Positions 48,184 through 57,048 of a stretch of DNA of 64,000 nt are shown one piece after another. This DNA comes from a virus, in the IMG/VR virus record IMGVR_UViG_3300044974_001280, positions 1 to 64,000 of that record. One strand, written 5' to 3'. The notes beneath the pieces are model-generated. The model searched no databases. It was not told the DNA's origin and saw only the letters and a program-made list of their open reading frames with translations. The translations under genes and the position numbers were made by a program. How positions within the stretch are numbered: the stretch's first letter is position 1; each line of letters begins with the position of its first letter.

Positions 48184-48888
48184 GTGGCCTACATTTCAGA
48201 TTTTGAAAATTTTCTTCTAGTTGAATCCGATTCAACTTCCCAGCCTGTTTTTAACGGGATCTGGGATCCTATGGTAGACGGAAAGGGAAAAAGACACTGG
48301 AGGTTGAATGTGTTAGTCTTATCCAAACTCAAAAAGATAGCAGAGGAGGCTCACGATCACTGCCGGGGGAATTTCCAAACTGAATTAAAGGATGTGGTTC
48401 TACTGTGTCCTGCTAATTTTACGAATTCCGAGGACGATCTGGATCTGGTTCTGCTCGTGGAAAAAAGAGGGAATTTAAAAAAAGGATCCAGATCAGAAAT
48501 GGAAGACCAAATGAACGAACATCTCTCTGACTACGTGGCTGAAAAAAACCCCCGTCTTAGAGGCAAAGAGGTGGAGATAGAAGCTTCTACATCCGATTAC
48601 TTTCCTAAAAGGCTAGGAGTTTATTCACTTTTTGACAACAAGTGGCTCCAATCACCTCCCTCTGATCAGGATTTAGATTTTGTGGGGGTATCAGTCAAAA
48701 AAATTATCGGAGCAATCAAAAAACTAGATTCTTCTTCTTTATCAGAGACCCCCCGAAAAAAAATTCAGAAAATATCCAGACAGATCCAGAGACTCAAAAG
48801 ATCCGGTCCAACTGGCATAGGGTCCTACAATCATCTGTTGTCGGGTGGATATATACACAAAATAATGGATCTCCTTTCCAAAAAATAA
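48184..48888 (+). CDS. Head-module protein with capsid-targeting-like N-terminus
   Basis: This 234-residue product starts with GTG directly after the terminator T-run. Its N-terminus AYISDFENFLLVES matches the amphipathic F-x-x-F motif shared by several genes here and includes an L-V-E potential prohead protease site at residues 12-14. Residues ~75-100 (NSEDDLDLVLLVEKRG) form an acidic beta hairpin that could belong to a nucleotidyltransferase-like fold, but without supporting motifs. It is a putative internal head protein. Confidence 0.55.
   Translation: MAYISDFENFLLVESDSTSQPVFNGIWDPMVDGKGKRHWRLNVLVLSKLKKIAEEAHDHCRGNFQTELKDVVLLCPANFTNSEDDLDLVLLVEKRGNLKKGSRSEMEDQMNEHLSDYVAEKNPRLRGKEVEIEASTSDYFPKRLGVYSLFDNKWLQSPPSDQDLDFVGVSVKKIIGAIKKLDSSSLSETPRKKIQKISRQIQRLKRSGPTGIGSYNHLLSGGYIHKIMDLLSKK
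48848..48855 (+). promoter_or_regulatory. Late promoter element (GATATATA) inside the 48184 gene
   Basis: This exact copy in the 3' end of the preceding coding region lies 40 bases before the ATG at 48896, giving the large internal protein its own late promoter. Confidence 0.55.
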
Positions 48889-48895
48889 TTTTCTT

Positions 48896-51397
48896 ATGTA
48901 CACCATTCTCGACACAAAAAAAATCATCAAGGGCAGTTATGCTGACCCTAAAAAAGAACCTGGTATTTTTCCAATTGTTAATTTACCACTGGACGACGAG
49001 GGCGAGGACATGGAGTTAAACGACTTTCAGTGGGTTGCCCCAACAGATAGATGGTTGGAGTGGTTAAAAGAAAACCCCAGAGATTGGCAAGCCGAGAGCG
49101 AAGATTCTCGATATGAATTCGACTATATTCTGGTTGAATCATATTCAACAGAGGAAGATCCCTACCTATTTCTATTTCAACCTCAAAATTACGACCAGCC
49201 CACATCAGAAAGTTATCTCCAGTCCTTCGATGAGTTTGCCCAGATCTACGAGGAGGAATTGGACGGTGGATCGGAGGAATTAACAGGCAGAGCGGTCAAA
49301 CTTGCCTTTGCCTTAGAGAAATTAAACAAAGAAGGCAAACTGAAAGAGGAGCTCAACCCCAGCGAGCTAGACAAAGCTAAAGAATATGCCATCATTTTCG
49401 ACCCGGTCGACTCCGCCAAGAACGAGGTCATTCCAAGCGGGAGAAACGCAGTCCGATTTAAACTTCTCTCTCAAGATGAAGACACAATTTCAGTTGGTAA
49501 AATAGATTATTCCCTGTTGACCGACGAAGACCTGCCCGACAATATGACAGCTGAAGAGCAGAGTGAGTGGATGAAAGGGTTACTTGATGAGGCAGGAGAC
49601 ATAGGAAAGGCAGGGATCTGGGGTTTAACTGCCTATGGTGTAGCAACAACTGTAGGTGGAACAGTCGGTACCTATCTTAGTTATAAGGGTATTCAGAAGT
49701 GGATGCGAAGAGGAACTACAACACCTCCTCCAGGTGGTACCCCTCCAGCCGGTCCTGGTTTAGTATCCAGAATTGGAACCTGGCTCAGCGGACGTAGAGC
49801 CTGGCTTAGCGGAACACGAGCAGCCTCAGGACTAAGATCACTTCACGTTGCGGCAGCTGGAATTCCAAGACTTGGCTCTTTATTTGGAGGAGCCGCATCC
49901 GCTGCTGCCGGAGGGTCAGCTGCAGTTGGAGCCGGTATAGCTGCTGGTGTTTTAGCAATAGTTTCAGCTGCCCAACAAGTTTATAATTGGTCGTCTACCA
50001 ATCAAGCTCCCACATACAGTAAACTGAAATCTTTCGCCAAAGATTCTTTCGTTCCTAGAAACACTCCTGCCGGTGGTTTAATTACTGTGTGTTGGACCGC
50101 AGACGGAGGGAAAGGTTTTTGGGGAAATATAACAAATATCTTCAAAGACGATACTAGAACAACCATGAATCTAATGAAGCTGGCAAACACGGATAAAAAA
50201 GCTGTTTTTCTCCTTCTCTCTGTCAACTCTGAACAAATCCAAAAAGAGAGGAACCAGTACGATGCTATTCTTTTTTCTTTCGATCTAGATTCTGCTTTTG
50301 AACACGGATATTTGGATAACGACGATTTAGAATTCCAAATCATTAGGATCAAACCTCTCAGTGATTTCTCGACCCCGACCTCGTTTGTCGCCTACTGTGA
50401 ATGGTCGGAACTAAAATCAGCTTTTGATTCGGCTCCAGATAGTCCGTTTGTTGTTCCGGCAGATGCTCCTGACAGCTATGTCTTTAATTATCAGCAAGGA
50501 GATCAGAGAGCCAATATACAAGGTTCTCTTCTATCAGCTGAAACCATAGCTTCTCAACGTAGTTTGTTTGAGAGTGATTCGGCAGATCTTTCGGATGTTG
50601 TCTTTATTAGTAACACCTCGGTTCTGGAAGGCAACAAGGCTTTAGGCTTCAATGAATTCTGGAGATCTAACTCTATCTCTCTGTTCGAAGAAGACAAAAA
50701 TTCAGCAGATGAGAGCAAAAAAGATTCTAAATCGGTTCAATTAGGAATCTCGAAAGATTCGGATTATTCACAAACCGAAATCATAGTGTACGAGGTCAGT
50801 AGTAACGAATTTGCCAACCCCAATGCCAGCGGAAACCCTCCAGAAGTTAACTACTTTATAGTAGACAAAAGAAGCTTATCAGCCACTGATGGCCAATCTG
50901 TGAAAGTTGAATCGTCGGCAGGAAAAAGATTCCAGGATGCTAAATACGGTTTAGCAATTTATAAAGAAGAGACCGAAGACACAAAACAGAAAAAAGGGGA
51001 AGGAGATGAAGAAGATGAGGAATCTTTAGCCCCAATTCCACCAACAGATGGCAAAAAAGACACAGGTTCATTACTCACCTCTCCTGATGATGTTTCAATC
51101 AAGGATAGAAGAAGAAGAACTGTTATTAAAGACAAACCAACCAATAGGGAGGAAGATGTCAATATTATAGATGATATTCTTACAAACGATGATAAAAAGT
51201 CTTTAGGTATTCAGGATTGGAAAACCCTCACAAAAATAGTTCTAGTTAAAGATAAAGAAGGTTATCCAGAAAAAGTCATTCTGAAAAATCAAACCCAAGG
51301 CAGAGATAGAACTAGAAGAATTAAGAGAGGTGAATCAGGATTTGAAACCGCTGTTAAGATAGCTGATAAGGTTAAAAGTTCAATCAAATACAAATAA
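48896..51397 (+). CDS. Large internal virion protein with Gly/Ala hydrophobic centre
   Basis: This is an 833-residue unrecognised protein. Residues 1-235 are acidic. Residues ~240-355 contain hydrophobic Gly/Ala-rich stretches (IWGLTAYGVATTVGGTVGTY and GAGIAAGVLAIVSAAQQVY) around a Pro/Gly/Arg linker, which could insert in membranes. The C-terminal half is mixed alpha/beta and ends in Lys/Arg-rich segments with KOW-like VLVKDKEGYPEKVIL. A segment LQSFDEFAQIYEEEL near 107-121 resembles the capsid-targeting motif. A late promoter lies in the end of the preceding gene. An ejected or internal head protein is a reasonable hypothesis. Confidence 0.5.
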   Translation: MYTILDTKKIIKGSYADPKKEPGIFPIVNLPLDDEGEDMELNDFQWVAPTDRWLEWLKENPRDWQAESEDSRYEFDYILVESYSTEEDPYLFLFQPQNYDQPTSESYLQSFDEFAQIYEEELDGGSEELTGRAVKLAFALEKLNKEGKLKEELNPSELDKAKEYAIIFDPVDSAKNEVIPSGRNAVRFKLLSQDEDTISVGKIDYSLLTDEDLPDNMTAEEQSEWMKGLLDEAGDIGKAGIWGLTAYGVATTVGGTVGTYLSYKGIQKWMRRGTTTPPPGGTPPAGPGLVSRIGTWLSGRRAWLSGTRAASGLRSLHVAAAGIPRLGSLFGGAASAAAGGSAAVGAGIAAGVLAIVSAAQQVYNWSSTNQAPTYSKLKSFAKDSFVPRNTPAGGLITVCWTADGGKGFWGNITNIFKDDTRTTMNLMKLANTDKKAVFLLLSVNSEQIQKERNQYDAILFSFDLDSAFEHGYLDNDDLEFQIIRIKPLSDFSTPTSFVAYCEWSELKSAFDSAPDSPFVVPADAPDSYVFNYQQGDQRANIQGSLLSAETIASQRSLFESDSADLSDVVFISNTSVLEGNKALGFNEFWRSNSISLFEEDKNSADESKKDSKSVQLGISKDSDYSQTEIIVYEVSSNEFANPNASGNPPEVNYFIVDKRSLSATDGQSVKVESSAGKRFQDAKYGLAIYKEETEDTKQKKGEGDEEDEESLAPIPPTDGKKDTGSLLTSPDDVSIKDRRRRTVIKDKPTNREEDVNIIDDILTNDDKKSLGIQDWKTLTKIVLVKDKEGYPEKVILKNQTQGRDRTRRIKRGESGFETAVKIADKVKSSIKYK

Positions 51398-51422
51398 TCT
51401 CAAAAATTTAAAATTTCAGAAA

Positions 51423-51445
51423 TTAGAATAGATATATAATTCTAA
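51423..51445 (+). promoter_or_regulatory. Late promoter element in a 7-bp inverted repeat before the protease-scaffold gene
   Basis: TTAGAAT (51423-51429) and ATTCTAA (51439-51445) are perfect inverted repeats on either side of GATATATA (51431-51438). The ATG at 51463 is 24 bases beyond the promoter box. Confidence 0.7.
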
Positions 51446-51462
51446 ATAAAAAATAACAGCCC

Positions 51463-53493
51463 ATGAGTCTAGGTCCTTTTGGAGAAGATATGGTTTTCAT
51501 TCTGGAAAAACAGAATCACCATGTTAATGTTTCGAAACAGAAAGTAGATGGGGACAATGTTTACACATTGAAAGGAATTGCTGCTCAATTTGGTAAAGAA
51601 AACAACAACAATAGAATCTACGAAGAAGCAGAATATCTACCCCATCTTGACTACTTGAACGAGAAAATCAAACAAAAAAGATTGGTTGGTGAACTAGATC
51701 ACCCCGAGAAATTTGATGTCTCTCTCAGAAACATTTCACACATCATCGAAAATCTCGAGTATGATAAAAACGGTCGGGTACTGAACATTAAAGTCAAGTT
51801 GCTTGATACTCCCGCAGGTCAGATTGCCAAGAAGCTGGTTGATGCCGGTGTTCCTCTTTCTATTTCTTCAAGAGCTGCTGGTAATGTGGGTCCGGATAAA
51901 AAGGTTCAGATCAAAAAGATCTTCACTTACGACCTAGTCGCAGATCCTGGTTTTCAAGACGCCCAATTAGAAAGAGTCTATGAAAGCGCGGGCTTTTCTT
52001 TTTCGGAATTCGCCGACAAGACTAAAAATTCCATTGTGAGCCATTTAGAGTGTATCAATGAATCTTTGGGTCTAAAAAATAACGATTCAGTAAAGATATA
52101 TAGAGTCGAAAATAACGAAGAATTCGAAAAAATATTCACAACAGAAAAAAATAACATCGATATTATGGAGTCACAAAAAAGAGAATTCGTTACGGCCGAA
52201 GAGCTCAACAAATATTCTATTTTTCTGAAAAAGAAAATGGAGGAAATGGAAATGCAAATTCAGGAGATGAAGAGCAGTTCACCACAGTCAAGCAATGCAT
52301 CTGAAAATGCTCAGCTGTTGGAGAGAATTGACCGTCTAGAAGAATATTCCGAATATCTAGCCGAAAATTTAGAGGATGCTATCAAATACGGCGAATATTT
52401 GGCTGAAAATTTGGACGACTCCATCAATTACAGCAAGTATCTGGCCGAGAGCCTGGATAAATCGATCTCTTACTCGAAGTATTTGGCCGAGAATGTAGAC
52501 AACTCTATTTCTTATTCAGAATACGTAGCAGAGAATGTGGATAGAACCATCAACTACTCGAAATATTTGGCAGAAAAGATCGACGATGGTATTCAGTACA
52601 GCGAGTATGTGGCTGAAAACCTAGGTAACAGTATTGCCTACTCTGAATATCTGGCCGAAAACGTCGACAGAGGAATTGCCTACTCTGAATATCTGGCCGA
52701 GAAGGTTGATAGGAACATTTCGTACTCTGAATATCTGGCCGAGTATATCGATAAAGACATCGCCTACTCTGAATATCTAGGAGAAAAAATAGATCAAGGT
52801 ATTTCTTACTCTGAATATCTGGCTGAAAAACTAGATCAGGGTATCTCTTATTCGGAATATCTGGCTGAAAATGTGAACAGGACTATCTCTTACTCTGAAT
52901 ACATTGCAGAAAAATTAAACGGCACAATTGAATTTGGTGAGGCACTATCAGAAAAAGTTGGTTATCCAACCCATCTGAATTCCAGAGCCAGATCAGAAGC
53001 AAATCTTGCCGCTAAAACTGAATTATTTGAATCAGGATTTGCCGGGGATTATAATAACCTCGGAAGTCAAATCGATTCATTAATCGAATCGGTCCAAACC
53101 CAAAAGACCGAATTAACCCGGGCCCAACTGGTTGGAAGGCCCTCTGCCCACACTCCAAAGGCAGAAGAGATGCTCAACGAGAATCAATCAGCCACCATTT
53201 CCTCCTCAGGTCATAAATTTATCGACGAAATGCCGGAAAATTATGCTCCAATTTGGGAATCTCTCAACGAAGGACAGAAGCAATCTATTATTGCTCAGTC
53301 CGCTTTCTATCGATTGGAGACACCTTATCAGATCAACAATTTCTGGTCTACTCGTAACTTGAGGAAAGAAACGGTGACTATGCAGAGACTCGATGAGAAT
53401 CAACAAACCCATGCTCTTCCCCAGTCGACGACTCGTGCTTATGGAAGTGATTACCTAAACTGGGTAGCTCAATCACTGGAGAAAAGATTCTAA
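51463..53493 (+). CDS. Prohead protease (gp21-like) fused to repeat-based scaffold
   Basis: This is a 676-residue protein. Residues ~30-165 are a gp21/S78-type prohead protease: GIAAQFGKENNNNRIYEEAE, VGELDHPEKF (catalytic His) and PLSISSRAAGNV (catalytic Ser). A coiled-coil linker follows. From residue 295 to 490 there are fourteen 14-residue repeats, consensus YSEYLAENVDxGIS, with a decayed fifteenth. The C-terminal ~150 residues are conserved-looking (SGHKFIDEMPENYAPIWESL). Each repeat has an (L/I/V)-x-E triad, the T4 prohead protease cleavage type. T4 encodes protease and scaffold (gp22) separately. The capsid gene follows after 26 bases. Confidence 0.85.
   Translation: MSLGPFGEDMVFILEKQNHHVNVSKQKVDGDNVYTLKGIAAQFGKENNNNRIYEEAEYLPHLDYLNEKIKQKRLVGELDHPEKFDVSLRNISHIIENLEYDKNGRVLNIKVKLLDTPAGQIAKKLVDAGVPLSISSRAAGNVGPDKKVQIKKIFTYDLVADPGFQDAQLERVYESAGFSFSEFADKTKNSIVSHLECINESLGLKNNDSVKIYRVENNEEFEKIFTTEKNNIDIMESQKREFVTAEELNKYSIFLKKKMEEMEMQIQEMKSSSPQSSNASENAQLLERIDRLEEYSEYLAENLEDAIKYGEYLAENLDDSINYSKYLAESLDKSISYSKYLAENVDNSISYSEYVAENVDRTINYSKYLAEKIDDGIQYSEYVAENLGNSIAYSEYLAENVDRGIAYSEYLAEKVDRNISYSEYLAEYIDKDIAYSEYLGEKIDQGISYSEYLAEKLDQGISYSEYLAENVNRTISYSEYIAEKLNGTIEFGEALSEKVGYPTHLNSRARSEANLAAKTELFESGFAGDYNNLGSQIDSLIESVQTQKTELTRAQLVGRPSAHTPKAEEMLNENQSATISSSGHKFIDEMPENYAPIWESLNEGQKQSIIAQSAFYRLETPYQINNFWSTRNLRKETVTMQRLDENQQTHALPQSTTRAYGSDYLNWVAQSLEKRF
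52095..52102 (+). promoter_or_regulatory. Internal late-promoter-like GATATATA inside the protease-scaffold gene
   Basis: This exact copy of the late element lies 62 bases before an in-frame ATG at 52165 (residue 235, MESQKREFVTAEELNKY). That position follows the protease domain and precedes the coiled coil and repeats. It could drive a scaffold-only product of about 442 residues. Chance occurrence in AT-rich coding DNA is possible. Confidence 0.45.
52345..52932 (+). repeat. Fourteen tandem 42-bp (14-residue) scaffold repeats
   Basis: The units encode YSEYLAExxDxxIx. Fourteen residues equals two heptads, consistent with a continuous helical or coiled-coil rod. DNA identity between units is moderate, highest in units 7-13 (gaatatctggccga recurs). 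Confidence 0.95.
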
Positions 53494-53519
53494 AAAAAAA
53501 CAAAAAAAACAATAAAAAA

Positions 53520-55241
53520 ATGAAACTAATTAACGAAGCCGAGATTTTTGATACCTGGGCACCTATTATTGAACAAAAAGCTGGTATCACTGATCCCTCA
53601 AAACAAACTTGGTTGGCAAAATATTGCCACTACCACTCCCTCAACGAGTCTGCCGGTGCATATCAGTCGTTGAATGTCGTCAACGGTATGGGTGCCGTTA
53701 CACCTCCTACCTTCCCAGCAGCAACAGCAGCCGGTTCTCTTGGCGGTCTAACTCCTAACCAAGGATTCTACAGCCAGTCTTGGCAAGGATCTGGCGATAA
53801 GTTCCCTTCACTTCTTCCTTTGGCTATTCAGGTAGCTGCGAAGACTGTAGGTTTCGACATCGTTCCAGTTATTCCAATGTCCGGTCCTTCTGGCGTTTTG
53901 TCCTACCTTGACTATGTGTATGCCGGTGGTAAGATCAGCCCGCAAAACGCCGGAACTACAGCTGCCGAGGCTTTGGCAAATGCTCCTACAATGATCAAAT
54001 TGCAAATCACTACCCAGACGAACATGTCTTTACTAGAGGTAGGACCAAATACACCAGGTACAGATTATTACATCTCCAACGCCAGTGCTTCAGCTACTGA
54101 ATACATCACTGCTAGGTTTGTAGGCTACTCTAGAATTGATGGATTTCCAATTTTTGAAATCACAGCAATGACCGCAGGTGAAACTGTTGCCTCCGTTCTT
54201 AGCGGAGGTGCTTTCATTGGTACTACAATTGCCGGAGATGAAGTTGGTAGTACCACAGCTACTGCTTCTCTGGTTAAGGCTCTAGAGGATCACATTCAGG
54301 GTTTCTCTGGTGCAGGTTTTTATGACGATCAGAATTGGCAAGGTCCCTTCACCGATGGCACACAGACTTACAATCCGATGCTAAGAAGTGTAGGTGAAGA
54401 AAACTACTACAATTTGATGGGTCTAACGACTTTCACTAAGTTCGTAGAAGCCGACACCTTCCAGGTAGCCGCTTCCGTTACCACGGAGCAAATCCAGGAT
54501 CTCAACAAGCAATTCGGAATCGATGTTATCTCAATGATCGAAAACGCATTGGTGAATGAGGTTTCTCAGGCTATCAACAAGCACATCTTGTCAAGGGCAT
54601 TTGCTTTAGGATGGTCTAACACCTATGCTTTCTTCCAAACAGAAGCACAGAATTTGAACTTGAGCCTAGTATTGGGTGGTGCAACAGGAACTACCCTTGC
54701 CTATGTTACTAAAACTGACGGAACCCAATCAATGTCTATCCCAGCCGGGCCTGCTAATGGAGGTTACGAGAATTTGTCAACTCTACAGAGAAGGCTTTTC
54801 TCCCGGATCTTGGCAGCTGCCAACATGGTAGCTAACAGAGGTAGAAGAGGTCCTGCTAACTTCATTGTTACCAACGCTAATTTGGCTTCGGCAATGCAGG
54901 ACATCAGCCAATTCACTTTCGCTCCTTTCACTAACACCTTGACTCAGAACAATGGTACTCTGTATCCAGTAGGTTCTTTGGCAGGTATGACTGTCTACGT
55001 CGATCAAAACATGAGATTCTCCGATAACCGTATCCTAGTCGGTAGAAAAGGTGGAGACGACGAGCCAGGTCTAAAATTCATGCCTTACATGATGGCTGAA
55101 TCTATCCAGACTATCTCCGAGGGAACTATGTCTCCTAAAATCGCGGTCAAGTCTCGTTACGCTCTAGTAGAAGCTGGTTTCCACCCAGAAACCATGTATG
55201 CTACTTTCTTCGTACAAGTTCCGGTTGGAGGTATCAACTAA
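53520..55241 (+). CDS. Major capsid protein (gp23-like)
   Basis: This 573-residue protein matches T4-like gp23. The N-terminal arm MKLINEAEIFDTWAPIIEQ resembles the T4 gp23 start, and GDKFPSLLPLAIQVAAKTVG then FDIVPVIPMSGPSG open the HK97-type core. The C-terminal ALVEAGFHPETMYATFFVQV is also typical. A likely maturation site is HSLNE/SAGAY after residue 43 (L-x-E type), comparable to T4 cleavage after residue 65. Codon use and richer GC near the middle are as expected for a highly expressed gene. A strong terminator follows. Confidence 0.95.
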   Translation: MKLINEAEIFDTWAPIIEQKAGITDPSKQTWLAKYCHYHSLNESAGAYQSLNVVNGMGAVTPPTFPAATAAGSLGGLTPNQGFYSQSWQGSGDKFPSLLPLAIQVAAKTVGFDIVPVIPMSGPSGVLSYLDYVYAGGKISPQNAGTTAAEALANAPTMIKLQITTQTNMSLLEVGPNTPGTDYYISNASASATEYITARFVGYSRIDGFPIFEITAMTAGETVASVLSGGAFIGTTIAGDEVGSTTATASLVKALEDHIQGFSGAGFYDDQNWQGPFTDGTQTYNPMLRSVGEENYYNLMGLTTFTKFVEADTFQVAASVTTEQIQDLNKQFGIDVISMIENALVNEVSQAINKHILSRAFALGWSNTYAFFQTEAQNLNLSLVLGGATGTTLAYVTKTDGTQSMSIPAGPANGGYENLSTLQRRLFSRILAAANMVANRGRRGPANFIVTNANLASAMQDISQFTFAPFTNTLTQNNGTLYPVGSLAGMTVYVDQNMRFSDNRILVGRKGGDDEPGLKFMPYMMAESIQTISEGTMSPKIAVKSRYALVEAGFHPETMYATFFVQVPVGGIN

Positions 55242-55264
55242 TCCATCGGATCAAATACGTCAAC

Positions 55265-55299
55265 AAAAATCCCAGTGTTTTTCACTGGGATTTTTTTTT
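55265..55299 (+). terminator. Intrinsic terminator after the capsid gene
   Basis: AAAAATCCCAGTG (55265-55277) pairs perfectly with CACTGGGATTTTT (55283-55295) around a T5 loop, with the T-run continuing to 55299. It isolates the capsid transcript from the following late promoter at 55332. Confidence 0.93.
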
Positions 55300-55331
55300 G
55301 CAGTATTGTCTTGGATTATATTCGATGGAAG

Positions 55332-55339
55332 GATATATA
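55332..55339 (+). promoter_or_regulatory. Late promoter element (GATATATA) after the capsid terminator
   Basis: This exact copy lies 33 bases after the capsid terminator and 20 bases before the ATG at 55360. It starts the transcript of the coiled-coil head proteins. Confidence 0.68.
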
Positions 55340-55359
55340 CTTAGAAAATAATAAAGGGT

Positions 55360-56052
55360 ATGTCATACATTTTAGATTTTGAATCTTATGATTCTGGAAG
55401 AAAAAAATCTGAGGACACTCTGGATGAAAAATCTCTACTAGCTCTAGAATCCTGGATTGAAGACCTGAACGAATCTCGACTACTGGACGAAATAAAAAAC
55501 AGATTTTCCAAACTGTTGGGCGGTTTTTCTAATATCAATGCAATAGACGAAATTAGAAAAGGTATGCTGAAACTGAAAAAAGAAATTCTGGAGAAAAAAT
55601 ACGAAACCCAAGAAGAGATCTCAGATTTAGAATTAAAACTTGAGCAACTAGAGCAGAAGAAAACTAAAACATCTACCGATAAAACAGCTATTGAGGCAGT
55701 CGAAAAAGAAATTATAGCCAAAAAAGAAGAGTATAGAGCTTTCTTAAAAAGTCAAAACGACAGAATGCAGAAAGGCAAAGAACTGCTCCAGAAAACAATA
55801 AGCAAAAAAGACCGGCTCAAGAGGTACTTAGAATCTGTCGAGACTGATGATAAATTAGAAATCTCTGAGTATGAGTACGAGCTGGCCAAAAAACACTCGG
55901 CCGATGCGGCTGAAATCTCTAAATTAAAGAATCGAATAGATAAGGCAAAAAAAGATGCCAAAGATCTATTAAGCTCTTTAAGAAAAAAGCCCAGTCCGGG
56001 CGCAAGAGGTTCAACAAACTCGTCAAGCTCTGGTTGGGGATTTTTTCCTTGA
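55360..56052 (+). CDS. Coiled-coil head-associated protein (paralogue of 56104)
   Basis: This 230-residue protein starts MSYILDFESYDSG, the capsid-targeting-like motif. It then has several L-x-E triads (LALE, DLNE, LLDE) within residues 20-45. The rest is a long Lys/Glu coiled coil (residues ~65-205) and ends in a Ser/Gly tail with GWGFF. The segment IKNRFSKLLGGFSNINAID matches LKWFSNTFGGDKNKID of the next gene, indicating duplication. It is a probable internal head protein by analogy with T4 IP proteins. Confidence 0.55.
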   Translation: MSYILDFESYDSGRKKSEDTLDEKSLLALESWIEDLNESRLLDEIKNRFSKLLGGFSNINAIDEIRKGMLKLKKEILEKKYETQEEISDLELKLEQLEQKKTKTSTDKTAIEAVEKEIIAKKEEYRAFLKSQNDRMQKGKELLQKTISKKDRLKRYLESVETDDKLEISEYEYELAKKHSADAAEISKLKNRIDKAKKDAKDLLSSLRKKPSPGARGSTNSSSSGWGFFP

Positions 56053-56103
56053 GAATCTAGGTAATATAATTCCTTAAAATCAAACACAAATTAGTTAAAA
56101 GTT

Positions 56104-57048
56104 ATGTTGTACACATTCGAACAATGGGATCAAAACCTAAAACATAAAACCGGATCGGTCGAAGAGAGTGTTTCCCTTCAGGGGATTCTGAAGTGGTTTT
56201 CAAACACTTTTGGCGGGGACAAAAATAAAATCGATCTGCTCATTTCGGATCTCCAGGAGATAGAATACAAATTTGCCGAAGAATGGAATGAGATTCAGGT
56301 GGATATCGACGAACTAGAAGTACAGAAAGCTCAGATCAAAAACGACCCAGCCGAAATTAGAAAACTAGAAAGGTTAATCGAAAGAAACGATAGATTGTTG
56401 GATGCCTTAACCAAAAAGAAAAGAACTGCAATCTCAGAAATAGAAAGCAAAATAGAAAAAATAACCGACAAGAAACCAAAATTGGTTTCTTATTGGAATT
56501 TGCAGAAAACCAAAGCCGAGGCAGAAATAGCAGAAAATTTGTATCAATTGGCTAAAAAATTATCCAGGGAAGAAGTAGCAGAAGAACTTTACTCCAAGTA
56601 CAAAGAAGCTTCTCTCAGGGCAAAAAAGAAAGACGAGGAATTTAAAAGAAAATTTGGAAACCTAAAAATGCCATCAGGCCTAAAAACAAGAGTACCTAAA
56701 GAAGACAAAGAAACCTCTAAAAGAACTTCAGTGCCGGCAGAAATCTCCCACAAGTACACTGCGGAGTTTGAAGAATCGATGGATTTTCCTCCCCTCGAGT
56801 TCGATCGTTATGTTAAGGGACTAGATAAGAAGGTAGTTCAGCAGCTCAAGAAATATTTAATTGAGCAAAGGAATGAAAGGTATGTCTTGATCGATAGTAG
56901 AGAAGCCAAAGTCAGCGAGATGAAAAAAACTATGAGTGCCGTAGAGGCCAAAGAAATCCAAGCCAGATTCATAGAATTCAGGAAATCTACCATGGAGCAG
57001 ATCCGTCAGCTTCGCACAAAAATAACTATTTGCAATAGATATGATTAA
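56104..57048 (+). CDS. Coiled-coil head-associated protein (paralogue of 55360)
   Basis: This 314-residue protein starts MLYTFEQWDQNLKHKTG, again an aromatic-rich amphipathic start. It shares with the preceding gene the FSNTFGGDKNKID-type segment and the ENLYQLAKKLS helix, and is largely coiled coil (residues 40-190). A C-terminal helical domain (residues ~215-310) is absent from its paralogue. It overlaps the next small gene by 8 bases. It is a putative internal head protein; no enzyme motif is seen. Confidence 0.55.
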   Translation: MLYTFEQWDQNLKHKTGSVEESVSLQGILKWFSNTFGGDKNKIDLLISDLQEIEYKFAEEWNEIQVDIDELEVQKAQIKNDPAEIRKLERLIERNDRLLDALTKKKRTAISEIESKIEKITDKKPKLVSYWNLQKTKAEAEIAENLYQLAKKLSREEVAEELYSKYKEASLRAKKKDEEFKRKFGNLKMPSGLKTRVPKEDKETSKRTSVPAEISHKYTAEFEESMDFPPLEFDRYVKGLDKKVVQQLKKYLIEQRNERYVLIDSREAKVSEMKKTMSAVEAKEIQARFIEFRKSTMEQIRQLRTKITICNRYD

